Source of the DNA: Tulasnella sp. 424
Taxonomy: Eukaryota; Basidiomycota; Agaricomycetes; Cantharellales; Tulasnellaceae
DNA: 64,000 nt
Assembly: GCA_019633425.1 (NCBI GenBank)
Contig: WSUB01000041.1
Span: forward strand, 186,001 to 250,000
Reading direction: 5' to 3'
In this document: positions 32,098-41,500 of the stretch, piece by piece
How the letters are laid out: each line of letters begins with the position of its first letter
Position numbering within the stretch: the first letter of the stretch is position 1
Notes under the pieces: model-generated
The model's input: only the letters and a program-made list of their open reading frames with translations
Told to the model about the DNA's origin: nothing
Database searches by the model: none
Program-made: the position numbers and the translations under genes

Positions 32098-34444
32098 TTA
32101 TGGAGCGGTTGGGCTGGCGGGCATTCGCGCGCGTGGAATATCAGACCTGCATTGTAATGCATCTGCTGCACCCTGAGTATGTCCGATTTCTTCAAAAATT
32201 TCGGCCGCTTGTTCATAAAGGCGTATTGCGTCCTCGTGCTGATCCTGGTCGCGATGGACGTCGGCAAGGAGCAGCAGAGCCTCGGCTCTTCCGTGTCTGT
32301 CGCCAGTGTCGATACAAATTTGCAGGCTTTCGGATAGAAGCTGAACGGCCTGGCTGTACTCTTCTCGAATCCGGTGCACGTCAGCGAGACCGCGCAGGGC
32401 CTTGGCTCTTCCTTGTCTGTTGCCGGTGTCGGTGTAGATTTGGAGGACTTCGGAGTAGAGCTGAACGGCTTCGCTGACCTCGCCTTGAAGCCCATGCACC
32501 TGGGCGAGACCCCACAAAGCGTCCGCTTTCCGTCTTCTGTTGCCGATTTCTGTGCAGATTTGAACGACCTCGGAGTAGAGTGTAGCGGCTTTGCTGTACT
32601 CTTCTTGAATTTTGTGCACATGAGCAAGACCCAACAGTGCGTCGGCTCTTCGTTGTCTGTTGCCGATGTCGGTGTTAATTTGAATGGCCTCCGAGTAGAG
32701 CTTAACGGCCTCGCTATAACTGCTTTGAAGCCGATTCACTTCAGCGAGACCAAGGAGGGCACCGGCTTTCCTTGCATTGTCGGCAGTTTCCGTGCAGATG
32801 CCCAAGGCTTCGGTATAAAATTTCGTCGCATTGCTATAGTCATTCTGAGCCCTATGCATGTGTCCCATTTGGAGAAGAAGTGCAGGAGAGCGAGTTGGCG
32901 AAATCGATGTATTTGCGGCCCGCTGCCGATCCGGAATGACCATTGGCTATATGGCGACATGTCAAATTGAGTTCAAATAACCCCAAAGCCAGCACCACTC
33001 ACCATCCAAGTTATTAACTTTCTACAATCCTCAGCCATTGGCCGCTTGCTGGGATCGAGGTTCCAGCATGTGATCATTAGCGAGTAAAGTCTCCGAATTG
33101 ACACCATGTTGGCGTGATCAGCGACGGAAGGGAGGTTTCCCTGAATGACGCGTACGACAACCATCGAGTCGTTTTGGACATTTTGAAACGGAATGGCGTT
33201 CGTCATGACCTATTTCGGCGTTGAATAGTAAGCTTCTATCGTGTAAAATTTGCCAATCTCGCTATACCTCATAGATTATCCAGCCTAATGCCCAGATATC
33301 GCCCCACAGGCCAGGTTCGTCGCCCATGAGCAGCTCTGGAGCAGCCCAGCGGAGCGTATATTGGTTTCCCGTCAATGTCACGGTATTGGTGGCTTCACAA
33401 ATTTTCGTCTCGAGCAAGAGGGCTGGCTGCGCTTGGTTTTCGCTTTTGGAGGGTTGTGCGGTTGCCTCTTTTTTTGCCATGCGACGGGCGGAGCCGAAGT
33501 CCGTGATGACTGCACGACAAGACAAATTTACCAACAAGTTGACCTACGCAATGTGCAGTTTGGCTTATCAAGAGTGATCTCACTGTAACACCCTGACCCA
33601 CCGATTTGAGGTCGCCGTGGTAGATCGGCGGGTCCCGACTATGAAGGTATTCAACTCCTTCCGTGACGTCGTTTATCTGGGGTACGGCGACTCAGCAGAC
33701 GGACCGGAGTGCAATGTTCTGATCTTACCAGGGAGACCCGTTCCGGGATTTCCCATTCCTCCGATGCAACGAAGTCCTTTAAATTCCCGTTCGCTGCCCA
33801 CGGAAAGACCAGCCAGACCTTATCTTGGGTCAGATCTTCAACAAATCCCTCAAGTTCGATAATGTTTTGATGAGAAATCTCAGTTAAGAATCCTGCTTCT
33901 CTGAGTGCCAACTAAGAGGAGTTAGTGGGCTTTAGCGTTGTGCGAATACTCGATGCGTTGGGATAGATCATCCTCACCCCCAACACTCGCTCTTTGTCCT
34001 TTTCATTCTCGATCTTCAATTTCTTGACCGCTATAGGCTAACATGTTGGAATCGACCAGTCGCCCAGCTAATTTCTGCAGGAAACAGGATAGTCATATTG
34101 AAACGGACCTCTCGTGTGGTGGATATACCTCCGTCTCCGGCACCAGAGGTAGAAACCAAGAACGCTCGTGAAACCGTCGCATGTCCTCCACGGAATTCGG
34201 AGGCATCTTGCTCGAATTCGATCGAGGATGGATCAATTCGCCATTCAGCAAGCTCCTGGAGCTTCTCCCGCTGTGCAGTAATAGGGTTTGGTGAGCTAAT
34301 GTGATCATTTGTTGTGATTGGGGTGGGACGTACTAATTTCTTGCTTGACGGGGGGAGTGGACTTGCGGGATCCTGAGACGGACCACGATGATCGGTGTCG
34401 TCGTTTTCGCCCCCATGCATCAGATGTCCTTGTTGGGCTGACAT
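32098..34444 (-). CDS. Kinase-TPR protein K3 (tandem array, unit 2)
   Basis: Same plan as K2: 34334-34444, 34109-34270, 33978-34037, 33729-33911, 33602-33676, 33268-33543, 33003-33209 and 32098-32946 (640 aa). The start is MSAQQGHLMHGGEN. The acceptor of exon 2 is CTGCACAG just before CGGGAG, which gives REKLQELAEW in all units. Kinase motifs PIAVKKLK, HGDLKS, DFGSARR and APELL are intact; about six TPRs follow (YSEAVKLYSEAIQINTDIG and similar). Exon lengths match K2 except for one codon each in exons 1 and 8. It is intact and presumably expressed from its own upstream region. Confidence 0.88.
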
Positions 34445-35687
34445 GGTCGACGTTTAGATGAGTTCACGGTAAAGGAGTAGCTTCGCCGAGGGGGAGGAAG
34501 TGGATTGAGCTGGTATGGAGAGGACAGAGTGGTGAATCACTGTGGGAGGCACCCTCGAACCGCGCGCTGTGCTGTGCTGTCTCCTCGAGGCGAAGGACAT
34601 GCGGCGACACATTCTCCTTAGAATGCACTGCCACAACGTCGCCCGATCCGGTACTGCAGATAAAGCGACACGCTCTATTCAACCCTTCTGATAACCGCTT
34701 CCACATATATAGTAGTACATAGAGCGCTAGTCGTTCCAGTCTCCTGAAGGTCAACCTGCGAATGCGGCACTTGCTGCGAATGTTGGCTTGTGGTGGCAAC
34801 GTATCGGCACGGATGGTAACATCAGGGATCCGAGGGAATCCTGCCCGATGAGACTGCTGCAGTGAACGACGCGAGGCTCTTCCTGGTGCGCGTTACGTAG
34901 TTAATCGACTTTGTGAGCCTTTTTTGCTTGGCTCTCGCCGCTAGCTCCCCTCTCCCTACAATGCTAGGCGCGTCGATCCCTGGTCAGCCTTCAAATGCTC
35001 GTTGGGCCGGTCAATGTCTCTGCACTCCTCGTGACACAGTACTCGCTCCCAAGGTGTTGCCACAAACCGCGCCCCTACAAACTGGACCTGCCCCCTCGCC
35101 TTCCGCCTCGAGCCTTTTCACGACGTCTCAACGGCCCGCACTATCGGCACACAACATGTCATCCTGAAATTACTCCGACGACCCCTAGCTACCTTCGGGC
35201 AGGTCAACCTGGCCAGCGTCCCCGGCACGACTAGAACCTCTGGAACTTTGCGACCAAGGAGACTCGCCAGCCGGCACAGCGAAAGCACCCCGATAAACAC
35301 AAGAGGGTCACTGTCATTATCGAAAGCTGATGAACTGAACTCGGGTGATAAAGAACCTGCACATTGAGGATAGCATCGTGAGTCTCCCTGATCCTTTTAT
35401 TCACTCAGTCCAATCTCTAATCCGCCTTGACGCTCACTCAGTACACATTCGCGCGCATCTTCTTCCCTCGTCAGCTCACAAAACCACTTCCTACTCAAAC
35501 CTCTCCTTCCGTCGCTCTCATTTAAAACTCACAAAGTTGTTCAAGCGTGACTATCTCATCCCGGCGCTAAGCGCATGAAATAATACATGCCGGAGATCCA
35601 TCCGCAAGCCGAAGCTCACCATGAGACTTGGACGACACACCAACGTCTTCGAGATAGCCAACCCGGTCACATCCTGCCAACACGAGC
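34445..35687. other. K3 upstream region and enlarged spacer
   Basis: It contains the K3 promoter region, the conserved GC-rich block (to about 35130) and about 450 bp that has no match in the unit 1-2 junction. Only short frames are present. No gene is supported. Confidence 0.45.
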
Positions 35688-35997
35688 GTATTGCCAGGGT
35701 CGAGAAACGGTTTACCGGAACGCCGCGGCTGGCTGCGCGTTTTGGAGCTAAGTACATGATGGTCGATTTTAAAGCTGAGATGGGAACGGGCAGTGCTTCA
35801 AAGGTTCCGTGGTCAACATCCTGCCAAAGACGTTTTTCTCGTACGAGGCGCAGACAGAGCTGGTAGATGGGATCGTACGGTCATCCGAAATTTATATGTC
35901 GAATGTTATGAGTCTTGTTCCGAAGCAAACAAAAGTCACGACAAAAGAAACTCTTCAGCCGGTCCCCGGAGGATCTAATCTCGCTCTGTCTAAGTGA
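35688..35997 (+). pseudogene. Glycoside hydrolase-like C-terminal fragment, unit 3
   Basis: Homologous to the units 1 and 2 fragments from the TGCCA...GAAACGG stretch onward. A TAA follows FWS where unit 2 continues SYMMDDF, and frame changes occur nearby. The end (NILPKTFFSYEAQTELVDG ... LALSK) is open from 35809. It is inactive by inference. Confidence 0.45.
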
Positions 35998-36445
35998 TAA
36001 CCAGAGCTGAGGCTGAGAAGGATGTCAAAACCTCTAATTGAGAACGTTGGTGGCTTCTATGAACCGTCTGGTAATACGGCAGCTACCGATGAAGGTTTCG
36101 TTGAACGTGAGGTCGTCCGGGAGAAAGTGTTCGATGGCGAGTGTATCGCAGACCACGAAAATGACTCTGGACAATACGGGGAAGGGCAGAGGCCACCGGC
36201 AAACAGTATTCCGATGTCATTTCACTTGGAGCGTTAAACTTGCAGGGTGCTCGATTTTGCCTTTTTTTGTTGCCCAATATGTAGCCTGGCTCCCCTTTCC
36301 TCCCAGCCGCAGAAGCAGTGGAGGAGAGAAATGCTGATTCTATCAAAACACCCAGAAACTGTGTTCTAAAGAACACATATATTCTAATACATAATCCAAC
36401 TACATTAATGAGGGAGTTGGTCCTCTAAGAGTGGTACTGGGAGAA
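35998..36445. other. Array spacer (unit 3)
   Basis: Conserved spacer before the K4 stop, matching the other units. No gene. Confidence 0.5.
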
Positions 36446-38969
36446 TTATGGAGCGGATGGGCTGGCGGGCATTCGCTCGCGTAGAATATCAGACCTGCAC
36501 TGTAATGCCGCTGCTGCACCTTGAGTACTTCCGATTTCTTCAAAAATTTCGGCCGCTTGTTCATAAAGGCGTATTGCGTCCTCGTGCTGATCCTGGTCGC
36601 GATGGACGNNNNNNNNNNNNNNNNNNNNNNNNNNNNNNNNNNNNNNNNNNNNNNNNNNNNNNNNNNNNNNNNNNNNNNNNNNNNNNNNNNNNNNNNNNNN
36701 NNNNNNNCCGATTTCTTCAAAAATTTCGGCCGCTTGTTCATAAAGGCGTATTGCGTCCTCGTGCTGATCCTGGTCGCGATGGACGCTGGCAAGGTACACC
36801 AGAGCCATGGCTCTTCCGTGTCTGTTGCCAGTTTCGATACAAATTTGCAGGCTTTCGGATAGAAGCTGAACGGCCTGGCTGTACTCTTTTCGAATCCGGT
36901 GCACTTGAGCGAGATCGCGCAGAGCCCCGGCTCTTCCTTGTCTGTCGCCGGTGTCGGTGCAGATTTGGAGGACTTTGGAGTAGAGCTGAAGGGCTTCGCT
37001 GACCTCGCCTTGAAGCCCATGCACCTGGGCGAGACCCCACAAAGCGTCCGCTTCCCGTCCTCTGTCGCCGATTTCGGTGCAGATCTGAACGACCTCAGAG
37101 TAGAGTGTAACGGCTTCGCTGTACTCTTCTTGAACGTTGTGCACGTGAGCAAGACCCAACAGTACGGCGGCTCTTCCTGGTCTGTTGCCGGTGTTGGTGT
37201 AGATTTTGATGGCCTCCGAGTAGAGCGTAACGGCCTCGTTGTAATTGCCTTGAAGGCGATTCACTTCAGCGAGGCCAAGGAGGGCACTGGCTTTCCCTGC
37301 ATTGTCAGCGGTTTCCGTGCAGATGCTCAATGCTTCGGTATAAAGTTTCGTCGCATTGCTATAGTCATTCTGAAGGATATGCATGTCCCCCATTTGAATA
37401 AGAAGTTTAGGAGAGCGAGATGGCGAAACCGCCGTATTTGCGGCCCGCTGCCGATCCGGAACGGCCATTTGCTATATGGCGACATGTCAAATTGAGTTCA
37501 AATAACCCCAAAGCTAGCACCACTCACCATGAAACTCATTAACTTTCTACAATCCTCAGCCATTGGCCGCTTGCTGGGATCGATGTTCCAACACGTGATC
37601 ATTAGCGAGTAAAGTCTCCGAATTGACACCATGTTGGCGTGATTAGCGACGGAAGGGAGGTTTCCCTGAATGACGCGTAGGACGACCCTCGAGTCGTTTT
37701 GAATATTTTCAAACGGAATGGCGTTCGTCATGACCTATTCCGGCGTTGAATGGTAAGCTTCCATCGAGTACAATTTGCCAATCTCGCTATACCTCATAGA
37801 TTATCCAGCCGAATGCCCAGATATCGCCCCACAGGCCAGGTTCGTCGCCCATGAGCAGTTCTGGAGCAGCCCAGCGGAGTGTATATTGGTTTCCCGTCAG
37901 TGTCACGGTATTGGTGGCTTCACAAAATTTCGTCTCGAGCACCAGGGTTGGCTGCGCTTGGTTTTCGCTTTTGGAGGGTTCTGCGGTTGGATCGTTTTTC
38001 GCCATGCGACGGGCGGAGCCGAAGTCCGTAATGACTGCGCGACAAGCCCAGTTTACCAACACGTTGACCTACGCAGCGTGCAGTTTCAGCTTGTCAAGAG
38101 TCGTCTCACTGTAACACCCTGACCCACCGATTTGAGGTCACCGTGGTAGATCGGCGGATCCTGACTATGGAGGTATTCAACTCCTTTCGTGACGTCGCGT
38201 ATCTGGGGTACAGCCTCTCAGCGGACGGCGCAGAGTGCAGTGTTTCTGATCTTACCAGAGAGACCCGTTCCGGGATTTCCCATTTCTCCAACGCAACGAA
38301 GTCCTTTAAATTCCCGTTCGCTGCCCACGGGAAGACCAACCAAACCTTATCTTCGGTCAGATCTTCGACAAATCCCTTGAGTTTGATGACGTTTTTGTGA
38401 GAAATCTTAGTTAAGAATCGTGCTTCTCGGAGTGCCAGCTAAGAGGAGTTAGTGGGCTTTAGCGTTGTGCGAATGCTCGACGCGTTGGGATACGCTCATT
38501 CTCACCCCCAGTACTCGCTCTTTGTCCTTTCCATTCTCGATCTTCAATTTCTTGACCGCTATACGCTAGCACGTTGGAATCGACCAGTCGTTCAGCTCGT
38601 TGCCTTAGGTAACAGGACAATTGGATTGAAACGGACCTTTCGTGTGGTGGTTCTTCCTCCGTCTCCGGTACCAGCGGTAGAAACCAAGAACGCCCGTGAA
38701 ACCGTCGCATGTCCTCCACGGAATTCGGAGGCGTCTTGCTCGAATTCGATCGAGGATCGATCAATTCGCCATTCAGCAAGCTCCTGGAGCTTCTCCCGCT
38801 ATGTAGTAATAAGGTTTGGTGAGCTAATGTGATCATTTGTTGTGATTGGGGTGGGACGTACTAATTTCTTGCTTGACGGGAGTGGACTTGCAGGATCCTG
38901 AGACGGACCACGATGATCGGTGTCGTCGTTTTCGCCCCGATGCATCAGATGTCCTTGTTGGGCTGACAT
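36446..38969 (-). CDS. Kinase-TPR protein K4 (tandem array, unit 3; interrupted by gap)
   Basis: Exons: 38862-38969, 38637-38798, 38506-38565, 38256-38438, 38128-38202, 37793-38068, 37528-37734 and 36446-37471. Motifs are as in K2/K3 (RIAVKKLK, HGDLKS, DFGSARR, APELL). The first residue of exon 3 is Arg instead of Pro, and exon 7 ends KLMSFM. The TPR exon contains 99 Ns (36609-36707) flanked by two identical 78-bp copies. Removing 177 bp leaves 849 bp, exactly the K3 length, so the gene is most likely complete and about 640 aa. The gap is probably an unmerged contig overlap, not an extra TPR. Confidence 0.82.
36609..36707. other. Assembly gap (99 Ns)
   Basis: A run of 99 Ns. The 78 bp to the left (36531-36608) are identical to the 78 bp to the right (36708-36785). 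Gap plus one copy is 177 bp (59 codons). Confidence 0.98.
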
Positions 38970-39842
38970 GGTCGACGTTTAGATGAGTTCGCGGTTAAGG
39001 AGTAGCTTCGCCGAAGAGGTAGTAAGTGGATTGAGCTGGTATGGAGGACAGGGTGGTGAATCAATGTCACCGGGAGTATCTCACAATTTTCGCTAGCGAA
39101 AACGCTTGCGGAAACGGTGATATTATGGCAGTTTTCGCCTGTCTTTCAGCTGGTGAAAGGTGCGGCGAAAGTGAGATGCGGTTTTCGCCTCGTCGAAAAC
39201 GTCGCGTGAAAGGGTAGCGAAAACGAGTGTGTTTACGCCACCCCTTTGTTATGGCGCCATTTTCGCCTTTCACCTTTCGCCCCGTTTCCGTCATTGCGAA
39301 AACCTGATTTCTTTTCCGCTACCCTTTCGATCAATCGAACAAAGGGCGAAAGCTGTCATAATATCAGCATTCTCGCCATCGTTTCTGCCAGCGAAAAATG
39401 TGACATGTGTGGGAGGCACGCGCGCTGGGCTGTGCCTGTCTCCTCCTTGGAATGCGTCTTGCACTGCCACAATGTCGCCCGATGCGGTACTGCAGATAAG
39501 AGACACTTTATTCAACCCTTCTGATATCCGTTTCCATAGCTAGATGGTAAGTGTGCACCATCATCTGGAATCCTAGGGAATCCGGCTGCAGTGAACGATT
39601 CCTTCGAGTCCGAGGTCCCTTGGTGCGTGTTACGTAATTAATCGACTTTGTGCGCCTTTCCTGCTTGGCTCTCCCCGTTAGCTCCCTCGCCTTCCGCCTC
39701 AAGGCTTGTCACGACGTCTCGAACGGCTCCACGATCTGCACACAAGATGCCATCCCGAAATTACTCCGATGAGTGCTAGCCACCATCGGACAGGTCGACC
39801 TGCTCAGCGTCGTCCGGCACCTCTCATGCCCCACGAAACCCA
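38970..39842. other. K4 upstream region
   Basis: Presumed K4 promoter with the MITE-like insertion, then the remnant of the unit's right end. No gene before the F-box/LRR relic. Confidence 0.45.
39065..39405. mobile_element. MITE-like element with terminal inverted repeats
   Basis: A 341-bp insertion absent at the equivalent place in units 1 and 2. Its tips are TGTCAC and GTGACA. The outer 60 or so bases of each end are inverted copies of one another; both contain GATATTATG, then CAG or CAGC, then TTTTCGCC or TTTCGCC. The left end has about 14 extra bases after TGTCAC. The interior is built of repeated TTTTCGC / GCGAAAA motifs on both strands. There is no coding capacity, so it would depend on a transposase elsewhere. 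A clear target-site duplication was not fixed (ATG on both sides is possible). Confidence 0.7.
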
Positions 39843-40410
39843 GTGCTTCCGGTCTCAACGCTGGTCCCGAACCTTCAATCGGCTCGTTTTAACGGGGTCT
39901 TCCCAGTCTTTCACCCCACGAAATTCGATCGTCTCAAGAGCTTGGTGCTCAGCTCGAGCACATGCTCAGCGTGGCCTTTCGCACAACTATGGGGAGTGCT
40001 GAGCCAGTGCGGAAATTTGGAGACTTTGGAGTTGATCACGATCCCCGCACCCACGGCTATGGTTGACCGTACCGACATTCCAAAACCGAATCGTCAATAC
40101 CGACCTAATCTGCGCAAGTTAGCAATGAAAGGAGACCGTTCTAGATTCCTTGCTCAACTGCTCTTGAATCTCGACCCGCCGAAGCTGCAGGAGCTGGAGT
40201 TATAGTTTGTATGGGATCTCTTCGAGTTCCCATTCAACTGGGCCACCCTCTCGATCCCTCGCCCCCTCCATTCTGTCAGAGTCTTAATCTTATCGCTATC
40301 GCAAGATCCTTCCCATTTCAGTCGCGGCCGCAGAAACTCAAAAGCGGGAGGATTTGATGTCGCTACAACGCCAGAAAGGTTCTCGAACACCACTGAAGAC
40401 GACTTCGAAT
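39843..40410 (+). pseudogene. F-box/LRR-type relic
   Basis: Leucine-rich stretches (FDRLKSLVLSSSTCSAWPF, LSQCGNLETLELITIP, RPNLRKLAMKGD, then PKLQELEL) run to a TAG at 40203-40205. The same frame then continues FVWDLFEFPFNWATLSIPRP, typical of the C-terminal part of Agaricomycete F-box proteins. There is no F-box upstream. Read as a decayed fragment. Confidence 0.45.
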
Positions 40411-40761
40411 CAACACTGTTCGACTACCACTCGGCTTCTGGTCGCTCGGAACAAACTTCACGAAAGGATCCGAATTCGAGAAGTATGGAAGGGCGTATGA
40501 AAACTCGTGGCCGCTCATCTTGAGGGCCGTTGGATGGGCAGGAAAGCACAGTATTGCGTTTGGCCGACCTCCATGGTGGCTGTGGCAGCCAAAATGGTAA
40601 GGCCGACCATCAGCATGCATGCACCAGAATCGTGAAATCTGACGGACCCAGTGCAAGGCCTGGTGCCCACGCGTTCTTACTTCAAGACTTTACAATACTA
40701 ATAACAACAAGAGCTAACAAAACAGTATTTACAGGAGCCGCGGAACATACTAGTGAGGACG

Positions 40762-41207
40762 TTAGGAAAGGGCGCGGGGCTCGGTTGACGGTCCTGATGT
40801 TGATACGTTCAACACTTCAAGGTCATGGGGGATGGGTACCGGCTGGGGGGTTGGCCCGGGGGTAACAAGGGAGAGAACCTGGAGAAGGCACGACCGAAAA
40901 GAAGGGTCAAGTCAGGTCCAGTGGTGTCGGTTAGAAGGATACGTACCTGCGGAAGGTGCATAAGATTGTGCACGTCCTTTACTTTCTCTGTTAAGCCCTT
41001 CATATTGTCTTTCATCACCGCGATGTCACTCTTCATTACTCCGATGTCGCTTTTGATTTCGACGATATCAGTCGAAATCTGGGTCATGTGGGATCGCATA
41101 TGCTCCATGAACGAACGCCAATCCTGTTCTTCAGCCATTGGGGGATTGGACTGGTGGAGAGGGTGATGGGCTGGGGAGGAGGTGGTGGGGAGGACGAGTT
41201 TAGACAT
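40762..41207 (-). CDS. Small coiled-coil protein, 125 aa
   Basis: Two exons: 40947-41207 and 40762-40878, with a 68-bp intron. The start is MSKLVLPTTSSPAHH; residues about 35-80 form a heptad coiled coil with a repeated core (DIVEIKSDIGVMKSDIAVMK). The second exon is Pro-rich and ends at TAA 40762-40764. No family is recognised. The I/V and M spacing suggests a parallel dimer or trimer. The upstream neighbour (41501, plus) is divergent, 293 bp away. Confidence 0.5.
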
Positions 41208-41500
41208 GGGCTAGGGACTGGCGGACTAGACCGGAAGCTTACCACCGTGACTGCGGCCGCGTAGCGATTGATGCTGAGACTGGGGAGGATTTCTTGACAT
41301 ACGTGAGTTTGAGGCGGCCGATTGCGGACGCGGACCTTACATCTCCAGGTGATTTTTACGGAGCCGTGGGATTGTGATATTTGAACTAACACCGCGTCAA
41401 GGCTGGAGATCCGTGCTCCGCCAACCACTGAACAAACGAAACAACTCCTACATCGTGAATCCAGTGCACTCTTACCTCAAACTATCATAAACGAGCTTCG

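Larger units (their letters stand above)
31231..35160. repeat. Tandem cassette, unit 2
   Basis: Second direct-repeat unit: best-preserved hydrolase fragment, kinase-TPR gene K3 and its upstream region. It ends with the same GC-rich block (near 34960-35130) as unit 1. Spacing to unit 3 is 4348 bp by K-gene stops, about 450 bp more than units 1-2, because of extra sequence around 34600-35590. Confidence 0.85.
35688..39740. repeat. Tandem cassette, unit 3
   Basis: Third direct-repeat unit: hydrolase-like fragment, kinase-TPR gene K4 and upstream region. It differs from units 1-2 by an assembly gap in the TPR exon, a MITE-like insertion at 39065-39405, and loss of most of the GC-rich right block (only about 39690-39770 remains). 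Confidence 0.8.

Noticed and set aside
36531..36785. Extra TPR in K4
   Set aside because: It arises from the same 78 bp placed on both sides of the Ns. Collapsing gives exactly the K3 exon length.
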